Source: Patulibacter minatonensis DSM 18081 (GTDB lineage Bacteria; Actinomycetota; Thermoleophilia; Solirubrobacterales; Solirubrobacteraceae). From it: a DNA stretch of 64,000 bases. Each line of letters begins with the position of its first letter. The first letter of the stretch is position 1. Below, piece after piece: positions 34,978 to 44,279 of the stretch. The notes below the pieces were generated by a model. It made no database searches and was not told where the DNA came from. It saw only the letters and a list, made by a program, of their open reading frames with translations. The position numbers were made by a program, and so were the translations under genes. The DNA lies in the NCBI RefSeq assembly GCF_000519325.1, contig NZ_KI912613.1, positions 5,058,171-5,122,170 on the forward strand, in the 5' to 3' direction.

Positions 34978-36258
34978 CTACGGCCGGACGTGGCCGTCGC
35001 CACGCACGAGGTAGCGGTAGGTCGTCAGCTCGCGGAGGCCGATCGGCCCGCGCGCGTGGAGCTTCTGCGTGGAGATCCCGATCTCGGCGCCCATGCCGAA
35101 CTCGGCGCCGTCGGTGAAGCGGGTCGACGCGTTGACGTACACCGCGGCCGAGTTCACGCCGCGCTCGAAGGCCCGGATCGCGCCGGCGTCGGTGGAGACG
35201 ATCGCGTCGCTGTGGCCCGAGCCGTGGTCCTCGATGTGCTCGATCGCCTGGAACACGTCGTCGACGAGCCGCACGCCGAGGATCAGCGCGAGGTGCTCGG
35301 TGTCCCAGTCCTCGTCCGTCGCGGGGACGACGTCGGCGCCGTGGCCGGAGACGAGCGGCAGGCTGCCCTCGTCGGCGCGCAGCTGCACGCCGCGGGTCCC
35401 GAGCAGCCCGGCGAGCGACGGGAGGAAGTCGTCGGCGACCTCGCGGTGGACGAGCACGGTCTCGGCGGCGTTGCACGCGCTCGGGCGCTGGACCTTCGAG
35501 TTCTCGACGATCGAGAGCGCCTGCTCGAGGTCGGCGGACGCGTCGACGTAGACGTGGCCGATGCCGGCGGCGGCGAAGATCACGGGGACCGTCGCGACGC
35601 CCTTCAGCGCGTTCTTCAGGCCCTCTCCCCCGCGCGGGACGATCAGGTCGACGTAGCGGTCCTGGGTCGCGAGCTCCGCGAGCTCCTCGCGCCCGCCGCC
35701 GGAGACGAGGCCGATCGCCCCGTCGGGGATGCCCGCCGCGATCGCGGCGTCGGAGGCCACGGTCGCGAGGATCCGGTTGGAGTGCGTCGCGCTCGACGAC
35801 CCGCGCAGGACGATCGCGTTGCCGCTCTTCAGCGCCAGGGCGAGCGCGTCGATCGTCACGTTCGGGCGGGCCTCGTAGACCACCGCGACGACGCCGAGCG
35901 GGATCCGCTGGCGCTGGACGTCCAGCCCGTTGGGCAGCCGGTAGCCATCGATCGTCTCGCCGACGGGGTCGCGCAGCACGGCGACGTCGCGGACGCCGCG
36001 GACCATGCCCTCCAGGCGGGCGTCGGTGAGCTTCAGGCGGTCCATCAGGGCCGTCGGCAGACCGGCCTCGGCGCCGGCCTCGAGGTCCAGGGCGTTCGCG
36101 GCGAGGATCTCCGGTGCGCGGGCGCTGATCGCGGTGGCGATCGCGTCGAGCGCGGCGTCCTTCGTGGCGGTGTCGAGCGCCGCGAGCCGGCGGCCGGCGG
36201 CGCGGGCACGACGGCAGACGTCGACGACGGTGGGGACCTCCACGGCGGTGCTGGCCAT
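34978..36258 (-). CDS. proA: Gamma-glutamyl phosphate reductase ProA
   Basis: 426 aa. NADPH-dependent reduction of gamma-glutamyl phosphate in proline synthesis. Family blocks: LKSGNAIVLRGSSSATHSN (dinucleotide region), the catalytic Cys in QRPSACNAAETVLVH, and GRVNS-type ending GVNSAAVYVNASTRFTDG then EFGMGAEIGISTQKLHARGP. ATG 36258. In related genomes proB precedes it directly; here proB is 5.8 kb upstream in the same direction, separated by inserted genes. Confidence 0.96.
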   Translation of the reverse strand: MASTAVEVPTVVDVCRRARAAGRRLAALDTATKDAALDAIATAISARAPEILAANALDLEAGAEAGLPTALMDRLKLTDARLEGMVRGVRDVAVLRDPVGETIDGYRLPNGLDVQRQRIPLGVVAVVYEARPNVTIDALALALKSGNAIVLRGSSSATHSNRILATVASDAAIAAGIPDGAIGLVSGGGREELAELATQDRYVDLIVPRGGEGLKNALKGVATVPVIFAAAGIGHVYVDASADLEQALSIVENSKVQRPSACNAAETVLVHREVADDFLPSLAGLLGTRGVQLRADEGSLPLVSGHGADVVPATDEDWDTEHLALILGVRLVDDVFQAIEHIEDHGSGHSDAIVSTDAGAIRAFERGVNSAAVYVNASTRFTDGAEFGMGAEIGISTQKLHARGPIGLRELTTYRYLVRGDGHVRP

Positions 36259-36295
36259 GCCCTCAAGCGTACGCGGTCGTGACGCACGCGCCGTC

Positions 36296-36320
36296 CCGAA
36301 CGTGACATCCGAGGTGTTCA
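36296..36320 (+). promoter_or_regulatory. Conserved upstream element of the secreted-paralog pair (copy 1)
   Basis: CCGAACGTGAC is followed by GTGTTCA at 36314, starting 85 bp before the ATG at 36381. The same two blocks lie at 37311-37336, 87 bp before the paralog start. GAAC and GTTC form an inverted pair and GTTCA resembles the PHO-like hexamer. Confidence 0.45.
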
Positions 36321-36380
36321 GGACGCGCCCGGGGCGGCAGAGTGGTCCCCGACACCTCGTCCCATCCACCGGAAACGACC

Positions 36381-37160
36381 ATGCCGCGCACCACGCTCCT
36401 CCGCCGCCCGCTCTCCCGTGCCCTCCCGATCGCCGCGACCGTCGGCGCCGTGCTGCTCGCCGGCCCCGCCGTCGGATCGGCGTCCGCCAAGGCCAAGCAC
36501 ACCCCGTGCCCGACCGTCGGCAAGACCGTGGCGAAGGGCTACGGGCCGAACGTCCGGGTCTGGCGCGAGGGCACGACGCTGAAGGCCTGCTCCCGGAGCC
36601 CCGGGCAGAAGCGGTACGTCCGCACCCTCGGCGTCTGGACGTCCGGCACGAAGGTCGTCGTCGACGAGGGGAGCGTCGCGTACACGACGACGAGCCAGTC
36701 CGACGAGCACGGGGTCGTCGACGCGATCGACGTCTACGACGTGAAGGCCGGCAAGCGCTGGTTCTCGACGACGCACACCGCGATCGTCCCCGACACGTCC
36801 GCGCCGACCACCGACGACCGCGTCCTGAAGCTCGTGCTGAACCACAGCGGCGTGGCGTGGGTGACCTCGCGCGGCGTCGTCAACCTCGGGGCGCGGAAGC
36901 TCGACCCGAACGACGAGTTCCTCGACGTCCCGAGCCTGCCGTTCCGCGTCGGCCGCCAGATCTTCCTCGGCGACGCCGGCGTCGCCGGTGCCGCCGGCGT
37001 CGCGAAGGGCCTCAGCCTGAGCTACGGCGGGGAGAGCGACGACTGCGGCGGCGTGCAGACCTACGAGGTGAACGTGCCGGCGTTCGGGACCTCCGCGGCC
37101 ACCCACCTCACCTACGGGTCGCAGCCGACGGCGATCGACCACGAGGGCTGCAACGCCTGA
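36381..37160 (+). CDS. Secreted protein, tandem paralog 1
   Basis: 259 aa with signal peptide (about residues 1-37). Shares with the next gene AKHTPCPT-GKT, GPN-RVWREGTT-KAC, G-KRYVRTLG-W, TTTSQSDEHG-VDAI and YGG-DD-CGGV-Y-V--PAFGT. Three or four Cys are conserved. The Trp/Gly/Ser repeats (WVTSRG) hint at a beta-rich or partial propeller fold. Function unknown. ATG 36381. Confidence 0.7.
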   Translation: MPRTTLLRRPLSRALPIAATVGAVLLAGPAVGSASAKAKHTPCPTVGKTVAKGYGPNVRVWREGTTLKACSRSPGQKRYVRTLGVWTSGTKVVVDEGSVAYTTTSQSDEHGVVDAIDVYDVKAGKRWFSTTHTAIVPDTSAPTTDDRVLKLVLNHSGVAWVTSRGVVNLGARKLDPNDEFLDVPSLPFRVGRQIFLGDAGVAGAAGVAKGLSLSYGGESDDCGGVQTYEVNVPAFGTSAATHLTYGSQPTAIDHEGCNA

Positions 37161-37184
37161 CCCCCGGGACGGACCCCGCGCCTC

Positions 37185-37259
37185 CTGCCTCCGACGGACC
37201 GTCGGAGGCAGGGTCCGACGCGGACCACGACGACGGCCCCGCACGCGCGGGGCCGTCGT
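37185..37259 (+). terminator. Two perfect hairpins in tandem between the paralogs
   Basis: CTGCCTCCGAC (37185-37195) pairs with 37201-37211. A second stem ACGACGGCCCCGC (37230-37242) pairs with 37247-37259, loop ACGC. They end transcription of the first paralog before the second one's promoter. Confidence 0.7.
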
Positions 37260-37310
37260 GCGTCCCGGGGTGGGACCGACGTGGGACCGCCGTGCGGCGG
37301 ACGCACCGCT

Positions 37311-37336
37311 CCGAACGTGACGGACGACGTGTTCAC
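37311..37336 (+). promoter_or_regulatory. Conserved upstream element of the secreted-paralog pair (copy 2)
   Basis: CCGAACGTGAC at 37311 with GTGTTCA at 37329 (GTTCAC at 37331), matching copy 1 in order and in distance to the start. The two genes therefore keep the same promoter after duplication. Confidence 0.5.
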
Positions 37337-37397
37337 ACCGTCATCCAGGGACGAGCATCCCCGTATCCCACCCCTTCCCCTCGCACATCGGACGACC

Positions 37398-38174
37398 ATG
37401 CCCCGCACACGCACCACCCGCCGCGCCGCCCCGCTCCTCACCGCCGCCCTCGGCGCCGCGCTGCTCGCCGGCCCCGGCACCGGTGTCGCCGCGGCCGCGA
37501 AGCACACCCCCTGCCCGACCGCCGGCAAGACGATCGCCAAGGCGACCGGCCCGAACCTCCGCGTCTGGCGCGAGGGCACGACGATGAAGGCGTGCACCCG
37601 CAAGCCCGGCCAGCGCCGCTACGTGCGGACGCTCGGTCCCTGGAGCACGGCGACGAAGGTCGCCGTCGGCGAGGGCACCGTCGCGTGGACGACGACGAGC
37701 CAGTCCGACGAGCACGGGCTCGTCGACGCCATCACGACGAAGGACGTCCGGACGGGGGCGACCTGGCTGAAGACGCTGCGTGCCGCCCCCGCGACCGACG
37801 CGGCGACGCCGGCCTCCGACGACCGGGTGCTGAACCTGATCACCGACAGCCGGGCGACGTCCTGGGTGACGTCCCGCGGCGTGATCGCGTCCGCGGTGCG
37901 GAAGGTCGACACGGAGGCCACGACGCTCTACGGCGAGGGCATGCCGGGCGCGGTCCCGTTCCACGTCGACCGGATCTTCGCGCTCGGCGTCGCCGGACCG
38001 GAGAACGCGGAGGCCGTCGCCAAGGGCCTGAAGATCGCCTACGGCGGCGACGGCGACGAGTGCGGCGGCGTGACCGACTACCAGGTGCGGATCCCGGCGT
38101 TCGGGACCCGCAAGGAGTCGACCTTCGTCTACGCGTCGGAGGACTGGACGAACCCCGCGAGCTACTGCCACTGA
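37398..38174 (+). CDS. Secreted protein, tandem paralog 2
   Basis: 258 aa, signal peptide (about residues 1-33), ATG 37398. About half identical by eye to the preceding protein, with the same Cys-containing start AKHTPCPTAGKTIAK and the GGDGDECGGVTDYQVRIPAFG ending region (read as two adjacent blocks). Product of a tandem duplication that included the promoter. Exported; role unknown. Confidence 0.7.
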   Translation: MPRTRTTRRAAPLLTAALGAALLAGPGTGVAAAAKHTPCPTAGKTIAKATGPNLRVWREGTTMKACTRKPGQRRYVRTLGPWSTATKVAVGEGTVAWTTTSQSDEHGLVDAITTKDVRTGATWLKTLRAAPATDAATPASDDRVLNLITDSRATSWVTSRGVIASAVRKVDTEATTLYGEGMPGAVPFHVDRIFALGVAGPENAEAVAKGLKIAYGGDGDECGGVTDYQVRIPAFGTRKESTFVYASEDWTNPASYCH

Positions 38175-38204
38175 CGCGCCACGCGGCCGCCCCGGACGAC
38201 GGAC

Positions 38205-38238
38205 GGCCCGGCCCCGGCGACGTCGCCGGGGCCGGGCC
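38205..38238. terminator. Perfect 34-nt palindrome between convergent genes
   Basis: GGCCCGGCCCCGGCGAC (38205-38221) is followed by its exact reverse complement to 38238. It lies 30 bp after paralog 2 and 39 bp before the end of the ABC permease gene and can end both transcripts. Confidence 0.75.
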
Positions 38239-38277
38239 GGGCCACTGCGGCCGGACCGTCGGGGCGCGGGGCGGCGG

Positions 38278-39063
38278 TCACTTCACCTCGCGCCGCATCG
38301 TCCGCCAGACGCCCACCGCGATCGGGATCGCGATCCAGAGCGCGCTCGCGGTCGCGACCCGGGCCCACTCGGTGCCGGAGGCGTTCCCGTCCGCGAGCGG
38401 GGACAGCGCGAGGTTCGGGTCCACCCACCTCAGGGGATCCTCGAGCCCGCTCGCGAGCTGGCCGAGCAGCGTGAAGATCGTCGGCAGCACGAAGAACGCG
38501 ACGATCGCGACGGCCGGCGCGAACAGCACGAGCCCGAAGCCGAGCCCCCACAGCACGCTGAGCTCCTGGAACAGGACGGCCTGCGCGAACGCCCCGCCGC
38601 TCGTGGTCCACGGGTCGGGCAGGTCCGCGGTGAGCGAGCCGACGGCCGTCGCCGCGCCGGCGGCGAGCACGGCGATCACCAACCCGGCGAGCCCGAGGAC
38701 GAGCACCGCGAGGCCCTTCGCGGCGATCACGCGGTCGCGGCGCGGGACGAGCGCGAACGTCGACAGCGCCGTCCGCTGGGACCACTCTCCGGTCGCGGCG
38801 AGGATGCCGATCACGGGCAGCAGGACCCCGAACGGCAGCAGGGTGATCTGGAAGGCGTCGAGGAACGTGCGGTCCTGGACGTCCCCGGTCAGCATCCGCG
38901 CGAGCGCCGCGGCGACCGCGATCAGCGCCGCGGCGATCAGGAGCCAGCGGCCGGCGCGGGTGTCGACCATCTTCCGGAGCTCCACGCGGGCGAGGGCCGG
39001 CGCGGAGGGGGCCGAGCCGCGGAGCCCGCGGACGGCGGTGGCGGGTGCGGTGGCGGTGCTCAT
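38278..39063 (-). CDS. ABC transporter permease (ABC-2 type)
   Basis: 261 aa with about six membrane helices (e.g. WLLIAAALIAVAAALARML, LLPVIGILAATGEW, GLAVLVLGLAGLVIAVLAAG, IVAFFVLPTIFTLLGQLASG). RVELRKMVDTRAGR at the N-terminus is a usual opening of ABC-2/ABC-transporter subunit proteins of antibiotic or lipid exporters. ATG 39063 overlaps the ATPase gene's stop (ATGA). Probably exports a small hydrophobic compound or confers resistance; substrate unknown. Confidence 0.85.
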   Translation of the reverse strand: MSTATAPATAVRGLRGSAPSAPALARVELRKMVDTRAGRWLLIAAALIAVAAALARMLTGDVQDRTFLDAFQITLLPFGVLLPVIGILAATGEWSQRTALSTFALVPRRDRVIAAKGLAVLVLGLAGLVIAVLAAGAATAVGSLTADLPDPWTTSGGAFAQAVLFQELSVLWGLGFGLVLFAPAVAIVAFFVLPTIFTLLGQLASGLEDPLRWVDPNLALSPLADGNASGTEWARVATASALWIAIPIAVGVWRTMRREVK

Positions 39064-39965
39064 GCGGCGATCTCCTCCCGGCGCTCGGCCGGGGTCGTGG
39101 TGAGGGACAGGAACAGGTCCTCGAGCCCGGCCCGGTCGGCGGGCCGCAGCTCGGTCAGCACGAGGCCGTGCTCGGCGGCGACGCGGCCGACGGCCTCGGC
39201 CTCGCCCTCGACGCGCTGGGCGCCGTCCGTCGTCGTGACCGACGGCAGCTCCGCCGCGGCGAGCGCGCGGCGCAGCGCCGCGGTGTCCGTGGCGCGGACG
39301 ACGACGCCCGCCCCCGCGAGGAGCGCCGAGAGGGAGTCGTCGGCGACGATCCGGCCCCCGGCGATCACCACGAGGTGGTCGGCGACCGCCTCGATCTCGT
39401 GCAGGAGGTGCGAGGACAGGAGCACCGTCCCGCCGCGGTCCGCGAAGTCGCGGAGCAGACCGCGCATCCAGTGGATCCCCTCGGGGTCCAGGCCGTTGGC
39501 CGGCTCGTCGAGGACCAGGACGCGAGGGTCGCCGAGCAGCGCGTGGGCGATGCCGAGGCGCTGGCGCATGCCGAGCGAGTAGTCCCCCGCCCGGCGCCGC
39601 GCGCGGTCGCCGGACAGCTGCACGAGCTCGAGGAGCTCCTCGACGCGGTCGTCGCCGACGCCGAGGACGCGGGCGGAGACCGTCAGGATCTCGCGGCCGG
39701 TCCGCCCGGCGTGCTGGGCCGAGGCGTCGAGCAGCACGCCGACCTCGCGGCCGGGGTTCGGCAGCTCGCGGAACGGCACGCCGAGGACGCTCGAGCGGCC
39801 GGCGCTCGGGGACGTCAGTCCGCAGAGCATCCGCATGGTCGTGGACTTGCCGGCGCCGTTGGGGCCGAGGAAGCCGGTGACCGTCCCGGGCTCGCAGCGG
39901 AACGACACGTCCTGCACCGCGGTGTGGGCGCCGTAGCGCTTGGTCAGGCCTTCGATGTCGATCAT
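39060..39965 (-). CDS. ABC transporter ATP-binding protein (drug/daunorubicin-resistance type)
   Basis: 301 aa. Walker A GPNGAGKST (about 34-42), signature YSLGMRQRLGIAHAL, Walker B VLVLDEPANGLDPEG, H-loop LLSSHLLHEIE. A roughly 80-residue C-terminal extension (VVRATDTAALRRAL ...) is common in DrrA-type ATPases. Divergent from the two-component genes at 40095-42034, which may regulate it, as in many actinobacterial exporter loci. Confidence 0.92.
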   Translation of the reverse strand: MIDIEGLTKRYGAHTAVQDVSFRCEPGTVTGFLGPNGAGKSTTMRMLCGLTSPSAGRSSVLGVPFRELPNPGREVGVLLDASAQHAGRTGREILTVSARVLGVGDDRVEELLELVQLSGDRARRRAGDYSLGMRQRLGIAHALLGDPRVLVLDEPANGLDPEGIHWMRGLLRDFADRGGTVLLSSHLLHEIEAVADHLVVIAGGRIVADDSLSALLAGAGVVVRATDTAALRRALAAAELPSVTTTDGAQRVEGEAEAVGRVAAEHGLVLTELRPADRAGLEDLFLSLTTTPAERREEIAA

Positions 39966-40094
39966 GCGATCCACACTGGCGCCGGGACTCCCGGACGGCA
40001 TCGGCCGGCGGGCGGTCGTGACCCCCGACCTTCGGCGGGGCGGCATCGTCCTTCGTCGGTGGTCCCGTCCCGACCCTGCGCGTACGCTTGCGCC

Positions 40095-41366
40095 ATGGGA
40101 CGTCCGACGGCGAGCTCCGCGCCCGTGCGCGCCATCAGGACGCTGCTCCCGTCGGTGCTGCTCGGCGCCGACCGCGGTGCCGCGCCCCCGGTCGGTCCGC
40201 GCACCACGCGGGACTGGGCCGTCGACGTGCTGTGCTTCGTGATCGCGATCGGCGTCGGCGCGCTCGGATACCTCGGGCAGTACGGCTCGCCGCTCCACGA
40301 CCCCGTCGCGGCGCTCGACCTGATCGCCGGCGCCGTCCTCACCGTCGGCCTCTGGTTCCGCCGGCGGTGGCCGATGGGCCTCGCGGTGCTCGGGACGCTG
40401 CTGAGCGCGTTCTCGCTCTCCTCCGGCGGCGCCGGGCTGATCGCGCTGTTCACGCTCGCCGTCCACCGGGACGCCCGGTACGTCGCCGCGATCGCGGTCG
40501 TCCAGTCCCCGACGATCTTCCTCTACGCCGCGATCTGGCCCGACGACACGCTGTCGTTCTGGTGGCTCGTCCTCTTCGTCCACGTCCTCCTCGCGTTCGT
40601 GCTCGCGTGGGGCATGGTCGTCCGCGCCCGGAGGCAGCTGGTGGCGTCGCTGCGCGAGCGCGCCTCCCGCGCCGAGGGCGAGCAGCAGCTGCGCGTCTCG
40701 CAGGCCCGGACCCAGGAGCGCGCCCGGATCGCGCGGGAGATGCACGACGTCCTCGCGCACCGGATCTCCCTCGTCAGCCTCCACGCGGGCGCACTCGAGT
40801 TCCGCCCCGACGCGTCGCCGGAGGAGGTCGCCCGTGCCGCCGGCGTGATCCGCGCGAGCGCCCACGACGCGCTCGAGGACCTCCGCCAGGTCATCGGGGT
40901 CCTCCGCGACGGCGACTCCACGGGCGAGGACGGGGCGCCGGTCCCGGGGGCCGAGGAGATGCGCCCCCAGCCGGGGCTCCGGGACCTCCCGTCGCTGCTG
41001 CGCGAGTCGCGCGAGGCCGGGGTGCGGATCGACGAGCAGCTCGACGCCGACAGCGCCGCGATCCCGGCCGCGACCGGGCGGACGGCCTACCGGGTCGTCC
41101 AGGAGGGCCTGACCAACGCGCGCAAGCACGCGTGGGGCGCGGTCGTCCGGGTGCGGTGCGGCGGATCGCCGGGCGACGGGCTCACGGTCGAGGTCGCGAC
41201 GCCCGCCGCCGTCGGCGCCGCCGGGCCGGCGTCCGGGATCCCCGGCGCGGGGACGGGCCTCGTCGGGCTGCGCGAGCGCGTCGAGCTCGCCGACGGCCGG
41301 CTCGAGGCCGGCCCCGCCCCCGGCGGCGGGTTCCTGCTCCGCGCGTGGCTGCCGTGGCCCGCGTGA
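40095..41366 (+). CDS. Sensor histidine kinase, NarX/DesK type (HisKA_3)
   Basis: 423 aa. Four to five N-terminal membrane helices (about residues 42-180) without a large outer domain; a coiled-coil linker; the HisKA_3 phosphoacceptor ERARIAREMHDVLAHRIS (His about residue 217); and an HATPase_c domain with GLTNARKHA (N box) and GTGLVGLRERVELADG (G boxes). Its stop overlaps the regulator's GTG (GTGA). Signal unknown; such kinases often sense membrane stress. Confidence 0.92.
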   Translation: MGRPTASSAPVRAIRTLLPSVLLGADRGAAPPVGPRTTRDWAVDVLCFVIAIGVGALGYLGQYGSPLHDPVAALDLIAGAVLTVGLWFRRRWPMGLAVLGTLLSAFSLSSGGAGLIALFTLAVHRDARYVAAIAVVQSPTIFLYAAIWPDDTLSFWWLVLFVHVLLAFVLAWGMVVRARRQLVASLRERASRAEGEQQLRVSQARTQERARIAREMHDVLAHRISLVSLHAGALEFRPDASPEEVARAAGVIRASAHDALEDLRQVIGVLRDGDSTGEDGAPVPGAEEMRPQPGLRDLPSLLRESREAGVRIDEQLDADSAAIPAATGRTAYRVVQEGLTNARKHAWGAVVRVRCGGSPGDGLTVEVATPAAVGAAGPASGIPGAGTGLVGLRERVELADGRLEAGPAPGGGFLLRAWLPWPA

Positions 41367-42034
41367 GCGGTCCCGTCAAGGTCCTGCTCGTCGACGACGA
41401 CGCGCTGGTCCGCTCCGCGCTGAAGATGATGCTCGACGGTGCAGAGGGCGTGCGCGTCGTCGGCGAGGTCGACGACGGCGACGGGGTGCCGCGGGCGGTC
41501 GACGACCTCCGTCCCGACGTCGTCCTGATGGACATCCGCATGCCGCGGGTCGACGGCCTCACCGCCACCGAACGGCTGCGCTCCCGACCCGCGCCCGGCG
41601 GCGACCCGCCGCAGGTCGTGGTCCTGACGACCCTGAACGCCGACGACCAGGTCCTGCGGGCCCTGCGCGCCGGCGCGGCCGGGTTCCTCCTGAAGGACAC
41701 CCCGCCGGCCGACATCGCTCGGGCGGTCCGCCTGGTCGCGACCGGCGAGGCGATGCTCTCCCCCGCGGTCACGCGCCGGCTGATCGACCACGTGGCCGAC
41801 CCGGCCCGCGACGACCGGCGCGGCCGGGCCGAGGAGCGCCTGACCGAGCTCACCGACCGGGAGCGCGAGGTCGCGGTCGCCCTCGGCCGTGGCGGCTCGA
41901 ACGCCGAGATCGGCGCCGAGCTCCACATGAGCGTGGCGACGGTGAAGGCGCACGTCTCGAGCGTCCTCCAGAAGCTCGACCTGAACAACCGCGTCCAGAT
42001 CGCGCTCTTGGCGCACGACGCCGGACTGGTCTGA
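41363..42034 (+). CDS. Response regulator, NarL/LuxR family
   Basis: 223 aa from GTG 41363. Receiver domain with acidic pocket VDDD (11-13) and phosphorylation site Asp57 in LMDIRMP; Thr and Lys in VLTTLN and FLLKDTPP. LuxR-type helix-turn-helix LTDREREVAVALGRGGSNAE followed by AELHMSVATVKAHVSSVL. Partner of the kinase before it; its likely target is the divergent ABC exporter (inference from context). Confidence 0.93.
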   Translation: MSGPVKVLLVDDDALVRSALKMMLDGAEGVRVVGEVDDGDGVPRAVDDLRPDVVLMDIRMPRVDGLTATERLRSRPAPGGDPPQVVVLTTLNADDQVLRALRAGAAGFLLKDTPPADIARAVRLVATGEAMLSPAVTRRLIDHVADPARDDRRGRAEERLTELTDREREVAVALGRGGSNAEIGAELHMSVATVKAHVSSVLQKLDLNNRVQIALLAHDAGLV

Positions 42035-42046
42035 CGGGTCGCCCGC

Positions 42047-43141
42047 CTACAGGACGACGAGCCGGTCCCGGTGGACCGCCTCGGCGGGGGCCCGGGGAAA
42101 GACCTCGCGGACCTGCTCGGTCCGCTCGCCCATGACGCGGCGCAGGGCGCCCGACGCGTAGCCGGAGATGCCCTTCGCGACGAGCTCGTCGCCGTGACGG
42201 ACGTCGACGGCGTCGCCGACCTTGAAGTCGCCCGTGACCCCGACCACGCCGACGGGCAGGAGCGACGTGTCGTCCCGCGACAGCGCGCGGCGCGCCCCGT
42301 CGTCGACCTCGATGGTGCCGCGGGCGGGCTTCGCGTAGCGGAGCCAGAGCTTGAAGCTCGACCAGCGGGCCTCGCCGGCGACGAACCGCGTGCCCTCGTC
42401 CTCGCCCGCCAGGACGCGCGCCAGGGCCTCGGGGCGCAGTCCGGACGCGACGACGGTTGGGATCCCCGCGGCCGCCGCCATGTCGGCCGCCAGGGCCTTC
42501 GAGCGCATCCCGCCGGTGCCCAGCGACGAGGTCGTGGTGCCGACGTCGTTCTCGGTCAGCGCGGCCTCGACGTCGTGGATCTCGCGCACGAGCCGGGCGG
42601 AGGGGTCGGTCCGCGGGTCGGCGGAGAACAGGCCGTCGGTCGACGTCAGCAGCACGAGCCGGTCGGCGCCCTGCATCATCGCGACCTGCGCGGCGAGCAG
42701 GTCGTTGTCGCCGAACGAGATCTCCTCGGTCGTCGTCGTGTCGTTCTCGTTGATGATCGGCACGGTGCCCATGTCGACGAGCTTCGCCAGGGTCCGGCGG
42801 GCGTTGACGAACGCCTCGCGGTCGCCGAGGTCGTAGAGCGTCAGGAGCACCTGCGCGGCGATCAGGCCCTCAGCGGCGAAGAGGTCGTCCCACGAGCGGA
42901 ACAGGCGCCCCTGCCCCACTGCGCTGGCGGCCTGCAGCGCGTCGATGGCCGTCGGCCGGCTCGGGAGCCCCAGCTGCTGGATCCCGCGGGCGATCGCCCC
43001 GCTGGACACGAGGACGAACCGCTCGCCCTCCGCGTGACGCCCGGCCACGGTCGCGCACAGCGCGGCGAGCAGATCGGTCCGGAGCAGGCCGTGGTCGTCG
43101 ACGACGACGCTCGAACCGAGCTTGATGACGGTCAGGGACAT
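42047..43141 (-). CDS. proB: Glutamate 5-kinase ProB
   Basis: 364 aa. First step of proline synthesis, ATP-dependent phosphorylation of glutamate. Amino-acid kinase domain: TVIKLGSSVVVD, VLVSSGAIARGIQQLGL, VPIINENDTTTTEEISFGDN and GTGGMRSKALAADMA. A C-terminal PUA domain (about residues 275-355, AKPARGTIEVDDGARRAL ...). ATG 43141. Same strand as obgE and proA but separated from both by inserted plus-strand genes. Confidence 0.96.
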   Translation of the reverse strand: MSLTVIKLGSSVVVDDHGLLRTDLLAALCATVAGRHAEGERFVLVSSGAIARGIQQLGLPSRPTAIDALQAASAVGQGRLFRSWDDLFAAEGLIAAQVLLTLYDLGDREAFVNARRTLAKLVDMGTVPIINENDTTTTEEISFGDNDLLAAQVAMMQGADRLVLLTSTDGLFSADPRTDPSARLVREIHDVEAALTENDVGTTTSSLGTGGMRSKALAADMAAAAGIPTVVASGLRPEALARVLAGEDEGTRFVAGEARWSSFKLWLRYAKPARGTIEVDDGARRALSRDDTSLLPVGVVGVTGDFKVGDAVDVRHGDELVAKGISGYASGALRRVMGERTEQVREVFPRAPAEAVHRDRLVVL

Positions 43142-43259
43142 CGACCGTGGAGGGTAGTGCTCTGGGAAGCGATACTCGTGGCGGTTCCACCCCAATCGGG
43201 CGGCGGCGCTGCTTTCTCGCTCGCGACCGAGTTCGACCTCGGCCGAGTACGCTCGGGGT

Positions 43260-44147
43260 GTGCGAGGCCCGGCTGTCATCCCCCTCATCGTGCTTGCGTG
43301 CGTGTGGGGGTCCTCCTACCTGTTCATCGACGTCGCACTGGATGACTATTCACCCGCCGTCGTGGCATTCGGCCGTCAACTCCTCGGAACTCTCGTACTC
43401 GTGCCCATCGCCCTCCGGAGTGGCGCGCTCCACGTGGACAGGACGTCGGTCGCATGGGTCGTCGTCGCCTCCATCGTCATGGTCACCGCTCCGACGCTCT
43501 TGATCGGGCTTGGTCAGCGAACGGTGTCGCCGTCCCTCGCCGGTATCCTGGTCTCGACGACTCCGGTGCTTGCGGCAATCGCGGCACTCGCATTGCACGA
43601 TGCAGATCGCCCGGGACCTGCTTCGATCGTCGGCGTGCTGGTCGGAATGGTCGGCATCGTGCTGATCTTCGGCGTCGACCTGCAAGGACGCGACGCGATC
43701 GGCGGAGGCCTCCTCCTCCTGTTGGCGAGCTGTGGGTATGCAGCGGGAGGCCGAATCGTTCAACGGCGACTGCAAACAACCCCGCCTCTGGGCCTCGCGG
43801 CATATGGAAGTGCAGTGAGCGCTGTCGTCCTGGCACCCCTCGCCGTCATCAACCTGCCAACACATGCTCCAAGTCTGGGCCCAACCCTAGCCGTTATCGA
43901 GCTTGGTTTGCTCGGCACAGCACTCGGGTGGGTGTTCTACTACGGACTGATTCGCCGTATCGGCTCCCAACGAGCCGCCCTGTCGATGTACCTCGCGCCC
44001 GTAGCGTCGGTGGCACTCGGCGTCTCCTTGGCCGGCGACCCCTTGCGTGGAACGACGATCGTCGGACTCGGCCTCGTCCTGACCGGCAGTTGGATCGCAG
44101 CAAGTTTCCGGAGCCCTCACGCGCACCGAGCGAGCCCTCCGGGCTGA
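43260..44147 (+). CDS. EamA/DMT-family transporter
   Basis: 295 aa with ten membrane helices in two EamA repeats (IPLIVLACVWGSSYLFIDVA begins the first; LGLLGTALGWVFYYGLIRRI lies in the second). The family exports metabolites such as amino acids or takes up sugars; the substrate is not predictable. GTG 43260. Base composition is visibly lower in GC than its neighbours (36 of 60 G/C in 43801-43860 by my count), with more A/T at third positions, which suggests recent acquisition. Confidence 0.85.
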   Translation: MRGPAVIPLIVLACVWGSSYLFIDVALDDYSPAVVAFGRQLLGTLVLVPIALRSGALHVDRTSVAWVVVASIVMVTAPTLLIGLGQRTVSPSLAGILVSTTPVLAAIAALALHDADRPGPASIVGVLVGMVGIVLIFGVDLQGRDAIGGGLLLLLASCGYAAGGRIVQRRLQTTPPLGLAAYGSAVSAVVLAPLAVINLPTHAPSLGPTLAVIELGLLGTALGWVFYYGLIRRIGSQRAALSMYLAPVASVALGVSLAGDPLRGTTIVGLGLVLTGSWIAASFRSPHAHRASPPG

Positions 44148-44279
44148 GGTGCCCTCGAGACGACGACGCCCACGGAACGGGACCATCGCTCCCTGCTCCC
44201 TCTGGTCGATGCGCCTGAACACCGTCGTCCTACCGAGGTGGATGCCCTACCGAGTTCGAGACGGACGGGCGATGGGCCC

